A DNA stretch of 64,000 bases, taken from positions 372,001-436,000 of the forward strand of contig NZ_VTUX01000003.1 in assembly GCF_008370495.1 (NCBI RefSeq), read 5' to 3'. This stretch comes from Pseudohalioglobus sediminis. GTDB taxonomy: Bacteria; Pseudomonadota; Gammaproteobacteria; Pseudomonadales; Halieaceae. Each line of letters starts with the position of its first letter. Positions within the stretch are counted from its first letter, which is position 1. A program made the translations under genes and the position numbers. Of the stretch, positions 15,936-25,409 are shown one piece after another. The notes beneath the pieces were generated by a model that did no database searches, had not been told where the DNA came from, and was given only the letters and a program-made list of their open reading frames with translations.

Positions 15936-18134
15936 TTAGCGTGGTAGGCCCAGGCCTCGTTGCGCGATCAGGTTGCGCTGGATCTCATTGGTGCCACCAC
16001 CGACTACCATCATAATGGCATGACGCAGCATCTGCTCCAGATCGCCGGCTACAGCACCGTCGCTATCCTTACTCAGCACGGCGCGCGGGCCGAGGATATC
16101 CAGCGCCATCTCTCCGAGTCGCTCCATCAACTCACTATTGAAAACGCCGCTCACGGATGCCTCGACAATTGGTACGTTACCCTGCTCCGCGATTTGCAGC
16201 GCTGCCACGTACAGGCGACGGGACACCTCTATCTCCGCAGCCATCCGGCCAATGCGATCACGCACCTGGAAATTGGAAGCCAGCCTGGGGTTGTCGCGTA
16301 CCGCCTTACAGAGATAGCTGAACTTTTTTCGCACCTTGGATACATAGCCACCCATTATTGAGCGCTCCACAGCCAGCGCTGCAGTGAGGACAGTCCAGCC
16401 GCCATTCAACTCACCCACCAGCGCATCACCCGGTACGCGAACATCATCCAGAAACTCGTGACAAAATGTTTTTCCATACAACGCCAGAGACGGCCTGACG
16501 GTCATGCCCGGCGAATCCATCGGCACGATAAAGATACTGATGCCAGCGTGGGGCGCTTTCGCTTCCGGATCGGTTCTCGCAGCGAGCCACATGTAATCTG
16601 CAGATTCGGCCAACGTAGTCCAGATTTTTTCACCGTTGATCACCCACTCATCACCGTCCAAAACGGCTGTGGTGCGCAGTGACGCCAGATCAGAACCGGA
16701 GCCGGGCTCACTATAACCCAGGCAGAATTGCACTTCGCCAGATGCGAGTTTGGGTAGAAACTCGGCCTGTTGCTCGACAGAGCCATAGGCCATAATCGCG
16801 TGTGCCTGTATCTGCGGGCTCGCGTACGCGGTTTCTGGAATTTCCGCTTCCTCAAAAGCTTCCAGTAACGCCATTTCCTCCACAGGCGTTGCACCAGTAC
16901 CACTAAATTTCGTGGGCCATGCGAAACTGATCAATCCGTTGCTGCCCAGTAGCTTACGAGCATCTGAATCGGAACCACCCTGACCGGCGTCCCAGTTGGT
17001 TTTGAGCCAGGCCCGGATCTCTTCTCGTTTAGCATTACCCGCTTCTCCAAGATCGTAATCGGGCATGGTGCAGCCCTGATCAAGCAGGTAACTGGCGAGG
17101 CCGGCATTGGCCTGTAGGGGGCCACCCAAACACAGGGTATCGCTGTGTATTCGACGAAACTGATGTGTCGCCTCGTGTTCATCAGAGTAGCCGATGGCAC
17201 CAAGCACATGATGGTTTTCCAGGGCAACCTGGCGCAGGGCCGATGAGCCGAAGGCTTGGGCGGCCTGCGCCAGTGGCAGCCAGCAGCTTTCTCCCGCGTC
17301 GTGGCTTTGTGCCGCGCCGTCCAGCAACAGGCGCACACCCGCCAGCTCTATGAAGCTGTTTGCCAGCTTGTGCTGTACCGCCTGGAACCGGCCAATCGGC
17401 TGGCCAAATTGCCTGCGTTCCTTTGCGTAATCTGTCGCCTGTTCAAAACCTCGCGCTGCAGCCCCCAGCGCGCGGGCCAGCATACCTAGCTGTGCCAACT
17501 GCAATAACTCTGTAGAACGCTCGTCTACAAGATCGATTTCGAAGAGTGGCTTTGCATCTTCCATGGTAACACTCGACCAGTGCGGGTCGGACAGGCTGGG
17601 GGTAGTTGAAACTTCGATTGCGTCGCTGTCCCGGTCAAATACTGCCAATCGACCACCTGCTTGCAGCACAGCAATATGACTGCTCACACCTGCGTGCTCG
17701 ACACACTCGGCCTTCCCGCGCCAGGTACCACCGTATTCCTCTACCGATACAGTGTCGGCGCCGATGGGCAATACCCAACTTACGACGGCGACTCCAGTGC
17801 CAATGTCTTCGACCAGCTGCACCGCCGCTTCACATCCAGCTAGTGCCAGGTTTGCCAGCACCGCGGAAAGAAACGCCGAAGGGACTCCGACCCGACCCAT
17901 CTCTTCCATCACCGCGAGTATGTCTCGCCAACCTCCATAAGCGGGCTCCGTGCCCATCAATAGAGAGCCTTGCTCAGCCAGCATCCGGTTGAGCTCATGA
18001 AACCTGCCAGGATCATTCGCACGCTCGGTCATGTGCTCCATGTTCTCGAGCGCCCAAAACTCGCTCACTAGCGAGCGAATCGCCTGGCGTATCATGATAC
18101 GCTCTTCACAAGTGGGGTAAGGGGATACACTCAT
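15936..18134 (-). CDS. Fused double-domain acyl-CoA dehydrogenase (FadE34/ChsE3-like architecture)
   Basis: This 732-residue protein is two acyl-CoA dehydrogenase units in tandem. The N-terminal unit (about 1-350) keeps the FAD-contact segment KERRQFGQPIGRFQAVQHKLA in its C-terminal helices. The C-terminal unit (about 375-732) carries FCLGYSEPGSGSDLASLRT, GEKIWTTLAESADY and the ending GGGTNEIQRN. In medium-chain enzymes the catalytic Glu sits before the GT of that last motif; here the position is Gly, so the base must lie elsewhere. Fused enzymes of this kind are known from actinobacterial steroid side-chain degradation, where other members are split heterodimers. A split pair occurs at 37181-39477. 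ATG 18134 follows GGAGAATCTAG. It is probably a single-gene unit after the terminator behind the receptor gene. Confidence 0.88.
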   Translation of the reverse strand: MSVSPYPTCEERIMIRQAIRSLVSEFWALENMEHMTERANDPGRFHELNRMLAEQGSLLMGTEPAYGGWRDILAVMEEMGRVGVPSAFLSAVLANLALAGCEAAVQLVEDIGTGVAVVSWVLPIGADTVSVEEYGGTWRGKAECVEHAGVSSHIAVLQAGGRLAVFDRDSDAIEVSTTPSLSDPHWSSVTMEDAKPLFEIDLVDERSTELLQLAQLGMLARALGAAARGFEQATDYAKERRQFGQPIGRFQAVQHKLANSFIELAGVRLLLDGAAQSHDAGESCWLPLAQAAQAFGSSALRQVALENHHVLGAIGYSDEHEATHQFRRIHSDTLCLGGPLQANAGLASYLLDQGCTMPDYDLGEAGNAKREEIRAWLKTNWDAGQGGSDSDARKLLGSNGLISFAWPTKFSGTGATPVEEMALLEAFEEAEIPETAYASPQIQAHAIMAYGSVEQQAEFLPKLASGEVQFCLGYSEPGSGSDLASLRTTAVLDGDEWVINGEKIWTTLAESADYMWLAARTDPEAKAPHAGISIFIVPMDSPGMTVRPSLALYGKTFCHEFLDDVRVPGDALVGELNGGWTVLTAALAVERSIMGGYVSKVRKKFSYLCKAVRDNPRLASNFQVRDRIGRMAAEIEVSRRLYVAALQIAEQGNVPIVEASVSGVFNSELMERLGEMALDILGPRAVLSKDSDGAVAGDLEQMLRHAIMMVVGGGTNEIQRNLIAQRGLGLPR

Positions 18135-18239
18135 CTAGATTCTCCGAGTTCTGCTTCCCAAGTAACCGCGGACTCCCTTCGACCAGGGGTGCGGCTGTAA
18201 AGCTTGACTGGTAACGTCTACAGCAGGTCAGATTTTGAG

Positions 18240-18271
18240 AAAATCCGATGGGTGCGCTTGGCTCCCATCGG
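18240..18271 (-). terminator. Probable rho-independent terminator after the TonB receptor gene
   Basis: CCGATGGG (18245-18252) and CCCATCGG (18264-18271) form a perfect 8-bp stem with an 11-nt loop. On the minus strand the hairpin is followed by ATTTTC. It lies 14 bp beyond the receptor stop and upstream of the fused acyl-CoA dehydrogenase gene. Confidence 0.55.
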
Positions 18272-18284
18272 TGAAGGGAAGGAC

Positions 18285-20621
18285 CTAGAATCGATAGACC
18301 CCTTCGAAAGTAATGGTGCGGGGCGCATCCAAGCGACCAAATCTAGCGCCGGCCAGCAGAGGAACATCGGTTCCGTAATGGAAGGTTTCTTCGTCCGTTA
18401 CGTTGTTGGCGATTATCGCAATACTCCAATTGCCGTTAAGACTGTTCAGGCCCGCCCGCAAATTCAATTTGGTATAGGCATCCTGCTCCAGCAGCGGGTC
18501 CAGATCGGGGGCCACGTAGAATGAATCCTCGTACACGGCGGTTCCACCCAGTTGCAGTTCCAGGTTTGCTGAAATCGCTCTCCTCCAATCCAAAGTCGCA
18601 TTGAAGCTGAATTCCGGCGTATTCGGACCTACATCACCTGTGCGATCTGTTGTACACCCGACCAGGCTCCCGCCTTGTGCAGTTTGCTGATAGATATCGC
18701 AGGGGCCGTCTTCAAAGTCAGTGTATTCGAAATCGAGCCAAGCACCGCCACCACTAAGGTAAAGATTGTCGGACAATTGCCAACGCCCCTCAAACTCGAA
18801 ACCAGTCAGATCGACACCGGCAGCATTGTCCACCTGGAAGGCCAGCCCGCCATCGAAGATCGAGAACTGGAGATCTTCATATTCGGTATAGAACAATGCG
18901 CCGTTTAATTCGGCAGAGCCATCGAGCCAAACGGATTTGAAGCCGAGCTCATACGTCGTTGCTTTTTCCTGGTCGAACTCGAACTTTTCCTCCAATGCCT
19001 CCTGGTCTATCTGGCCATCCACGATGCCATCATTGGAAATCCGCGCATCAAATCCACCCGACTTGTATCCGATGCTCCCACTGGCATACAGCATGATATC
19101 CTGATTTATGTCCCACTGCAGGTTTAGCGACGGGGACCAGTCATCCTGTTCGTACTTCTGGGTAGGTATTTCATGGTTTTCCGCCCCGAATGCGAGGTCA
19201 AATGGGCGCGGCAGGTCGGTGACATAGGTTTGTGCGGCTTCCTTCTCCTCTTCGCTGTACCTCAGACCCAAGGTTGCCCGAAAGGTATCTGAAATATTCC
19301 ATGTAGCCTGGCCGAATACAGCCCAGGTCTCCGCTTCCTGCTCAAAGTCCTGGACAACTTTTGGGTTGTATCCTAAAAACGTTCCAAGGCTGCCTGTCGC
19401 AAACGGCCCTAACAAGTAGTAGTCGTTGACATTGATCTGCTCTGTGAGATCGTAGTCGCTTTCTTCATAGTAGAGACCTGCAAGCCATTCGATAGTACTA
19501 CCGGTAGGAGAGGTAATTCGGAGTTCCTGGCTGAAGGACTCAAAATCTTCCTCCTGCACAGTATTCGCCTGTGGAATCGGTGTGGCCGCGCTCGGGTTAA
19601 GCTCGTTTACCTCAGAATTGGCCCAACCTGTCACCGAGTTAACCGTGTATTCACCCCATTGGTACTCAATGTTTAGGGCAGTAAGATCAGTGTCGACCTC
19701 GGACCACTCTTCTTCGGTATAGTTACTTAGGTCACCTTCAGCCGCGACATTCGTTGCATGGGTCACATAATCTCCCTTACATTCGATGAGGCCCAGTGCC
19801 GAACAGCCATTAGGATCCAGAACCTCACCTGTACCGCGCTCGATCACCTCTGCGCCCAGTACCTCCCATCCCTTCCCATCTTTTTCCAGACTATAATCTT
19901 CGTGAGACAGGTTAATCGACCAATCTGCAGAGGGCTCCCACAAGAACGATACTCGATAGTTTGTGGCCTCTGCTTCGGGCTCATCGCGATTGATGAGCTC
20001 GTTGTCGACCCAGCCATTATCTTCCTTGTACTTGACAGCAACCCGAGCCGCCAAAGTATCTGTCAGTCCTCCGGTTACGTGTCCCGAAGTGCTCCAACCA
20101 CCATACTCAGCCTCATACCTGCCGCGAATTTCGCCGTTCAGGTCATAGTCAGGACGCCTGGGCGTGATATTCACTGCGCCGGCAATCGTGTTTTTGCCGA
20201 ACAACGTGGCCTGTGGCCCGCGCAAGATCTCTACCATGCCGACATCGAGAAAGGCAGAGCGAAATTGCGTGCCCCTGGCGAGATAGACGCCATTTGAGAA
20301 TAGACCCACCGACTGATCAAAGCCCTGATTACCGCCTGAGGCGATACCACGGATATTTATCCGGTCGGAGATTTGCTCCTGGGTGATCGTGATATTCGGC
20401 ATGGTAAAGCTGAGCTCTTCCAGGTCCGTAATACCTGCCCGCTCGATATTATCGCCCGACACTGCTGCAATGGAGATAGGTACATCTTGCAGTGACTCTA
20501 CGCGCTTTTGCGCCGTAACAATCACCTCTTCAAGCATCGGTTGCGCAAGTGAGGGTGAAGCGACCGACGAGGCGCACAAGTACCCAATAGCAAGTGCAAG
20601 GGGGCTTTTGGCATATTTCAT
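18285..20621 (-). CDS. TonB-dependent outer-membrane receptor
   Basis: The receptor has 778 residues from ATG 20621, with AGGAG seven bases upstream; the adjacent GTG is less likely. Its signal peptide ends near SLAQ. The TonB-box-like EEVIVTAQKRVESLQDVP follows, then a plug with INIRGIASGG and VEILRGPQATLFGKNTIAGAV, a long barrel, and the ending FEGVYRF with a terminal Phe. The family imports ferric chelators or, in this lineage, hydrophobic and oligomeric carbon sources. Two tandem 19-bp operator-like repeats at 20699-20736 lie about 80 bp upstream and match motifs before other catabolic operons here, so the receptor is probably regulated with them. A terminator-like hairpin follows the gene. 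Confidence 0.92.
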   Translation of the reverse strand: MKYAKSPLALAIGYLCASSVASPSLAQPMLEEVIVTAQKRVESLQDVPISIAAVSGDNIERAGITDLEELSFTMPNITITQEQISDRINIRGIASGGNQGFDQSVGLFSNGVYLARGTQFRSAFLDVGMVEILRGPQATLFGKNTIAGAVNITPRRPDYDLNGEIRGRYEAEYGGWSTSGHVTGGLTDTLAARVAVKYKEDNGWVDNELINRDEPEAEATNYRVSFLWEPSADWSINLSHEDYSLEKDGKGWEVLGAEVIERGTGEVLDPNGCSALGLIECKGDYVTHATNVAAEGDLSNYTEEEWSEVDTDLTALNIEYQWGEYTVNSVTGWANSEVNELNPSAATPIPQANTVQEEDFESFSQELRITSPTGSTIEWLAGLYYEESDYDLTEQINVNDYYLLGPFATGSLGTFLGYNPKVVQDFEQEAETWAVFGQATWNISDTFRATLGLRYSEEEKEAAQTYVTDLPRPFDLAFGAENHEIPTQKYEQDDWSPSLNLQWDINQDIMLYASGSIGYKSGGFDARISNDGIVDGQIDQEALEEKFEFDQEKATTYELGFKSVWLDGSAELNGALFYTEYEDLQFSIFDGGLAFQVDNAAGVDLTGFEFEGRWQLSDNLYLSGGGAWLDFEYTDFEDGPCDIYQQTAQGGSLVGCTTDRTGDVGPNTPEFSFNATLDWRRAISANLELQLGGTAVYEDSFYVAPDLDPLLEQDAYTKLNLRAGLNSLNGNWSIAIIANNVTDEETFHYGTDVPLLAGARFGRLDAPRTITFEGVYRF

Positions 20622-20698
20622 CACGGTTCTCCTGTTGTGTTTATATTTCCTGGAGCTTCATGTACTGAAGACTTATCTCAGTGTGCAGACAACACTAC

Positions 20699-20736
20699 CA
20701 ATCATTTATGTTCGTTTCAACCATTTATGTTTGTTT
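20699..20736 (-). promoter_or_regulatory. Tandem 19-bp repeats, probable TetR operator of the shared regulon
   Basis: On the minus strand AAACAAACATAAATGGTTG (20736-20718) is followed without a gap by AAACGAACATAAATGATTG (20717-20699), with 17 of 19 positions identical. The core AAACAAACAT recurs at 34119-34138 and 54224-54243, and AAACAAACTT occurs at 49384-49401. It lies 78-115 bp upstream of the TonB receptor start. Confidence 0.6.
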
Positions 20737-20800
20737 TTTATTGCGCGCCTCAACTGATTGGAAATTAGTAGTTATTGGCTCAATAGCTTCCGATAAATAC

Positions 20801-21928
20801 CTAGATACCCAGCACATCATTCATAGATATAACTGAATCCCCGAACTCTTCTTTGAACTCATGCATGATGGTTCGACAAGATTTCACCGAGCCAACCAGG
20901 CCGACGCCCTGCCCCACCCAGTAGCTCACCAGGTCATGAGCCTTTTCATTACCATTCTCCACAGCCCTATCAATCCTTTCAAAAGATGGCAACGCCAGCA
21001 TAGACATCATGGGCATGGGCAACGTTCCCGGAGAGTCGGGGCCGTGCCATGCATCGTGCCAAGCAGAGTGCAACTGCCTCGACGGTTTGCCTGTACGAGC
21101 TGTTGAACGAATTGTGTCGCGGGAGGAAGCGGCAACCATCTTTTCGCGAATGGCCTCAGACGTTTCCGCTTCGGGTGTCGCCAACCAAATAGTGCCAGTC
21201 CAGGCGCCTTGAGCGCCCATCGCCATACACCCCGCCATCTGCCTTCCGTTCATGATGCCTCCGGCAGCCAGCACAGGCACTGGCCGGATATCTTTGATGG
21301 CGTCAATTACCTCCGGAACCAATACGAGAGTAGACACCTCACCGCAATGCCCCGCCGCCTCAGTTCCCTGGGCTACAAGGAAATCGACACCTGCATTGAC
21401 CTGGCGAATGGCATGTTCTTTAGCGCCAACCAGCGCCCCAACCGGAACACTGTGTTCGCGAGCTCTCGAAATCATGGATGGAGGAGCAATCCCCAAGGCG
21501 TTCGCTATCATTTTGATTGGATGCCTGAAAGCGACATCCATTAGCTGCTCACCGACATCGCCTATAATGCCCGGGAGCTCCGCCTGGACAAGCTCGTCTT
21601 CAGGCACCTCAATACCATATGTTCGCAAAAGATCTACAGTAAACCGCCGCTGTGCCCCTGGCACCATGGACTGAAGCTCTTCAATCGACACATCACTCGC
21701 TAGATCTCCCATGTTCTCCGGAATCAGTATATCGACGCCATAGGGCTTTCCATCAATGTGTTCATCGAGCCAGGTGAGTTCCTCTTCCAGGGTTTCGGGC
21801 GTAAATGAGCTTCCACCCAATACCCCGAATCCGCCTGCCTTACTTACCTCCGCCACCACGTCGCGGCAGTGACTAAACGCGAACAGGGGGAATTCGCAAC
21901 CGAGCATTCTGCAGATTTCATTGTTCAT
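20801..21928 (-). CDS. Nitronate-monooxygenase-like FMN oxidoreductase
   Basis: This 375-residue TIM-barrel flavoprotein belongs to the 2-nitropropane dioxygenase/nitronate monooxygenase family. Landmarks are KAGGFGVLGGSSFTPE near residue 30, DFLVAQGTEAAGHCGEVSTLVLVPEV near 175-200 (the GTEAGGH FMN/catalytic motif) and VPVLAAGGIMNGRQMAGCMAMGAQGAWTGT near 215-245. Family members oxidise nitronates or act as NAD(P)H-dependent reductases or dehydrogenases on CoA intermediates; an IpdC-like role in steroid catabolism is one possibility given the surroundings. ATG 21928 follows AAAGGACC. It closes the long minus-strand run that starts upstream at the SDR gene (34062), 46 bp after the patatin gene. 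Confidence 0.85.
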   Translation of the reverse strand: MNNEICRMLGCEFPLFAFSHCRDVVAEVSKAGGFGVLGGSSFTPETLEEELTWLDEHIDGKPYGVDILIPENMGDLASDVSIEELQSMVPGAQRRFTVDLLRTYGIEVPEDELVQAELPGIIGDVGEQLMDVAFRHPIKMIANALGIAPPSMISRAREHSVPVGALVGAKEHAIRQVNAGVDFLVAQGTEAAGHCGEVSTLVLVPEVIDAIKDIRPVPVLAAGGIMNGRQMAGCMAMGAQGAWTGTIWLATPEAETSEAIREKMVAASSRDTIRSTARTGKPSRQLHSAWHDAWHGPDSPGTLPMPMMSMLALPSFERIDRAVENGNEKAHDLVSYWVGQGVGLVGSVKSCRTIMHEFKEEFGDSVISMNDVLGI

Positions 21929-21974
21929 TATCGGGTCCTTTCATCAAATTTGTCGGGAGGGTCCAGCTGTCCGC

Positions 21975-23456
21975 TTACTGGGTGATATGTGCCAGTTTCT
22001 TCTCGTGGGGCTTGATCACAGATTCCTGCTCGAGTTCGGCGAGAATCTCATCGATAGCCTGACCCACCTTAACCGCGTTGCGAATCTGGCATAGCTTCGG
22101 CCACACAGCCCTGCGACCATTGAGAATCATCTCGCGGATTTCCTCATCGTTGTTGTACTGGAAGATCGCGTTGCCACTTCTGGCCTGGCGATAATCGAAA
22201 AGGATGTTTATATCTCCAATATAGCTCTGGTCCAGTACCTGGTAGAGCGTGCTCAGCGCCCGATCCAGGCCGCGGTGGGGAATGGGACTTGACCACCGCC
22301 TGGCCGTTTTGACGCCATGCTTTGCGGTTACTGCCGCCATTTCCATAACAGACTGAGAGAGTGAACCCTCAGGAGTTCGCTTAAAGTGCCGTAGAAAAGG
22401 TATGGCCAACGGGTTGATCATGCTGACTATATAATGATTCACCCCGAATAATCGCGACAGGCGCTTAAAGGGGAGGTCCTCACTCATGGAGCCATCGACC
22501 CAGTATCGCCCACGGAGATAGGGTTTAATGTTACCGTGCGAGTCCTTGGCCTCCAGTTGCACGGGAGTCACCAGTCCCGGCACAGAGGACGATGCCTTGG
22601 CTGCTGAACGTATGGTGACATTGGGCGATGTAATCGCGTTCATCAGCCTGGAGGTTTGGTGACGCTCGAAAGGTGCAATTGAGATATTGATATATCTTCC
22701 AGTATGTTCGAAGGCTTCCTGAAAAGTGATGTTGTCGACAAAGGCGTCAACCGTGCGCTCACGGCTGGAAACTGCCGCCTCCTGGGCCATGCCAGAAAAC
22801 AGCTTCAGGCTGCTCTCGCCAACATTTGCGTCGTAGCGTTTTTCATCGAAGTAAGCGACGAGTTCCTCATCGGTTCGGGTACCGATCTGGGCACACATCC
22901 ACGACCCCGCGCTCGCACCGGATAGCACATTAGGCAGCAAACCCTCCGATAACAGGGTATCGACGACACCGTGATGGAAATAAATCAACCCTCCGCCTCC
23001 ACTCAGGGTCAGGGCAGAGCGGCCGTAGCAGTGGCTGGCCCTGCGAAAAAAGTCCAGTTTCTGGTCAAAAGGTATCTCAGTGTCGGAGGCAGCGGCCACT
23101 TCTCGAAGCGCCCTGCACAGCGTTTCGATATAGTCCTGAATCAGCGTCTTGGTGCCGGTCAAGGCCCTCTGGTAGAGGACATCCTTGCCCATGCCGCCCA
23201 TATTACCGTGCAGGCCTTCGTTTAAATGATAGATGAGTTCCCGGCGGTCCTTGCCGGCGAGAAATTCCACCAGGCGATCACTTCTTACCTTTATCTGGTG
23301 GGCGTCATACAAACGACTTTTGGCCGATGATCGCCATTGGCCGGCCCCATTCAGTTCATCAATCTCAGTGGCCAGTGACAACCACTCAGCGTGACTCATG
23401 GCCTCCCTGAGACTTCCTTGTAGTTTATTCAGCTTGTAGCGCTTCCTAATTGCCAT
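21975..23456 (-). CDS. Patatin-like phospholipase/acyl hydrolase with DUF3336-type N terminus
   Basis: This 493-residue protein has a helical N-terminal domain (about 1-140; SHAEWLSLATEIDELNGAGQW) of the kind found in DUF3336 patatin proteins and yeast triacylglycerol lipases. A patatin domain follows: oxyanion motif LSGGGGLIYFHHG from residue 151, nucleophile Ser182 in GASAGS and catalytic Asp321 in VDGS. It should hydrolyse fatty acyl esters of lipids, probably at the cytoplasmic membrane face. It lies 27 bp after a carboxylesterase gene and close to PhaC-like and WS/DGAT-like genes, so ester hydrolysis is a theme of this run. ATG 23456 has an AGGA sequence upstream. Confidence 0.9.
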   Translation of the reverse strand: MAIRKRYKLNKLQGSLREAMSHAEWLSLATEIDELNGAGQWRSSAKSRLYDAHQIKVRSDRLVEFLAGKDRRELIYHLNEGLHGNMGGMGKDVLYQRALTGTKTLIQDYIETLCRALREVAAASDTEIPFDQKLDFFRRASHCYGRSALTLSGGGGLIYFHHGVVDTLLSEGLLPNVLSGASAGSWMCAQIGTRTDEELVAYFDEKRYDANVGESSLKLFSGMAQEAAVSSRERTVDAFVDNITFQEAFEHTGRYINISIAPFERHQTSRLMNAITSPNVTIRSAAKASSSVPGLVTPVQLEAKDSHGNIKPYLRGRYWVDGSMSEDLPFKRLSRLFGVNHYIVSMINPLAIPFLRHFKRTPEGSLSQSVMEMAAVTAKHGVKTARRWSSPIPHRGLDRALSTLYQVLDQSYIGDINILFDYRQARSGNAIFQYNNDEEIREMILNGRRAVWPKLCQIRNAVKVGQAIDEILAELEQESVIKPHEKKLAHITQ

Positions 23457-23483
23457 CTGGAGTTTCCTGTCTCGGGTTCAGTA

Positions 23484-25370
23484 TCATGGGAGAAACCGTA
23501 TATCCTGGGCGAAATCTTCTACCAGTTGACGTTGTGCTCCCTGTTCAGAAAAATCTTTCAGGGCATCGTCATCGGGTGCATCCCATGCACCGTGAAATCC
23601 ATAAGCGAAGACCCGCGCGTACAGCCTGGCCCTTCGCTCTGGCGAATCCAGTTCCGGGTCAGAAAGAAACTGTTTTCTCAGACCTTCAATACTGGACAGC
23701 CTGTCACTCAAACGAACCTGGCCCTCCACACTCTCCCCCAGGCGCATTACATTCGGAAGATTGTCCTGCCCGCAAGAGACTGACAACCAGTGTGGCAGCT
23801 CCCCCCCCACCCCCTTTCCCGGGTTACCGGTGCGGGCAAACTGGAGCCAATAGGACTGCAATATGTGGCTTAACTCCAGCATCTTCCGAAAACGCCGCCT
23901 GCCGAAGACCAGCCAGAGCCAGGGGTAACGAGCAAAAAGTCCGAAAAGAAAAAACAGTTCAGAAGCGTGAAAGGCACCCAACAATTCCCTTAAATCCAGA
24001 CCGGGCCATTTGGGCCAATCGCGCCAATCAAATCGATAGACAAATACGGGGGAGTCCATCGACTGGCTCAACTTTACTACCGGTTCCGCCACGGATACGG
24101 CCTGCCATAAAAGAGAACCATAGCGTGCGTCAGACTCATACTGCCCCGGATTCCTGGGCCTGGGTATTAAGCCAAACCGTAAGTCTATGTAGTCGGCAGT
24201 GTCCCAGCATATGAACGCCTTGTGCTCATCGGCAGTACAACCGATCATGAAGGGGACATCATTCACCCAACGCCTGCTGGCGAACGCCTGGTGCCAGGAC
24301 ACATCGGGAAGGACGTACCCATCCTCGATTGGTCGCGGCGTCGAATACAACCCCGCCTCAACCCCGTCAAAAACAGCGAGCAGGTCTGCGGTAGTCAACG
24401 CGTAAAGGAAATCCCGCAGTTCCTCTTGGCTCATTGTCCGCTGCAGGTCTTTGGCGGCCTGGCGGCTACTTGCCAGTCCAGCCTGGATCAACAGGCGATT
24501 GACCACTTCGCCAGAACTGTTGCGATGCCCCCTGACCTCGTCATCTGCAAAGTTTTTCGCCTCGCCCACTGAGTAGGAGTTCATGACCGGGCTCTGGGCA
24601 ATGGCCCTGTGAAACAGGCCCTTTGCCAGTGGCGACAACATCAGGCTGGTGACATTGATTCCCCCGGCAGATTCGCCAAACACGGTGACATTATCTGGAT
24701 TGCCGCCAAAGGCGGCGATATTGTCCCGCACCCAACGCAGTGCCTGGATAATATCCAGAGTGCCGTAATTGCCCGACTGATCTTCCTCCGAAGCACCGTC
24801 AGCGCACAGCGCTTCATGGTGAAACCAGCCGAGAACACCGAGACGGTAATTCATTGAAACCACAATTGCCTGTTGCATGCCCGCCCGGAAGCACTGTGCG
24901 TAGAGCGGAACATCGCTTGCACCCACCGCATTTCCCCCACCATAGATCCATACCATCACGGGCAGTGGATGGCTCAAGTTCGCCACCTCATCGACGGTCA
25001 TCACCGGCGCCCAAACATTGAGATACAGGCAATCCTCCGATCCCGACGGCACGCCGAATTCTCGCCAGGAATAGCCTCCACCGATCCCGGCAATCTGTAC
25101 TGGTTTATTGCCGAAGTGACCCGCCTTGAACGTTCCAGCCCAGGGCTCTGCCGGCCTTGGGGCACACCAGCGCAAGTCGCCAACCGGTGGTTCAGCGAAC
25201 GGGATACCACGCCAACAGTGTGTATCCCGGTCTAATCTAATTCCGACAATCTCGCCCTGATTAAGTTGTCGGATGGTGGATTCGTCCAGGGAGCCAAAAG
25301 CTCGCCGCCGGTATACCATAACGGCAATGACGGCCAGGCAGGCTGCTAGCATCAGGATGTTGAAATTCAT
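23484..25370 (-). CDS. Type B carboxylesterase with N-terminal membrane anchor
   Basis: This 628-residue alpha/beta hydrolase is of the carboxylesterase/cholinesterase family. An N-terminal hydrophobic segment (MNFNILMLAACLAVIAVMVY) followed by RRR probably anchors it in the inner membrane. Family motifs are EDCLYLNVWAP (near residue 112), the oxyanion segment WIYGGGNAVG, nucleophile Ser234 in FGESAGG and the histidine region GAFHASELFFLFG. It should cleave carboxylic esters, perhaps those brought in by the TonB receptors. It sits between the PhaC-like and patatin genes on the same strand. The substrate cannot be read from sequence. Confidence 0.9.
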   Translation of the reverse strand: MNFNILMLAACLAVIAVMVYRRRAFGSLDESTIRQLNQGEIVGIRLDRDTHCWRGIPFAEPPVGDLRWCAPRPAEPWAGTFKAGHFGNKPVQIAGIGGGYSWREFGVPSGSEDCLYLNVWAPVMTVDEVANLSHPLPVMVWIYGGGNAVGASDVPLYAQCFRAGMQQAIVVSMNYRLGVLGWFHHEALCADGASEEDQSGNYGTLDIIQALRWVRDNIAAFGGNPDNVTVFGESAGGINVTSLMLSPLAKGLFHRAIAQSPVMNSYSVGEAKNFADDEVRGHRNSSGEVVNRLLIQAGLASSRQAAKDLQRTMSQEELRDFLYALTTADLLAVFDGVEAGLYSTPRPIEDGYVLPDVSWHQAFASRRWVNDVPFMIGCTADEHKAFICWDTADYIDLRFGLIPRPRNPGQYESDARYGSLLWQAVSVAEPVVKLSQSMDSPVFVYRFDWRDWPKWPGLDLRELLGAFHASELFFLFGLFARYPWLWLVFGRRRFRKMLELSHILQSYWLQFARTGNPGKGVGGELPHWLSVSCGQDNLPNVMRLGESVEGQVRLSDRLSSIEGLRKQFLSDPELDSPERRARLYARVFAYGFHGAWDAPDDDALKDFSEQGAQRQLVEDFAQDIRFLP

Positions 25371-25409
25371 TGAAATACCACAGTATTGCCTGGGCCCGGG
25401 CCGATGTGC

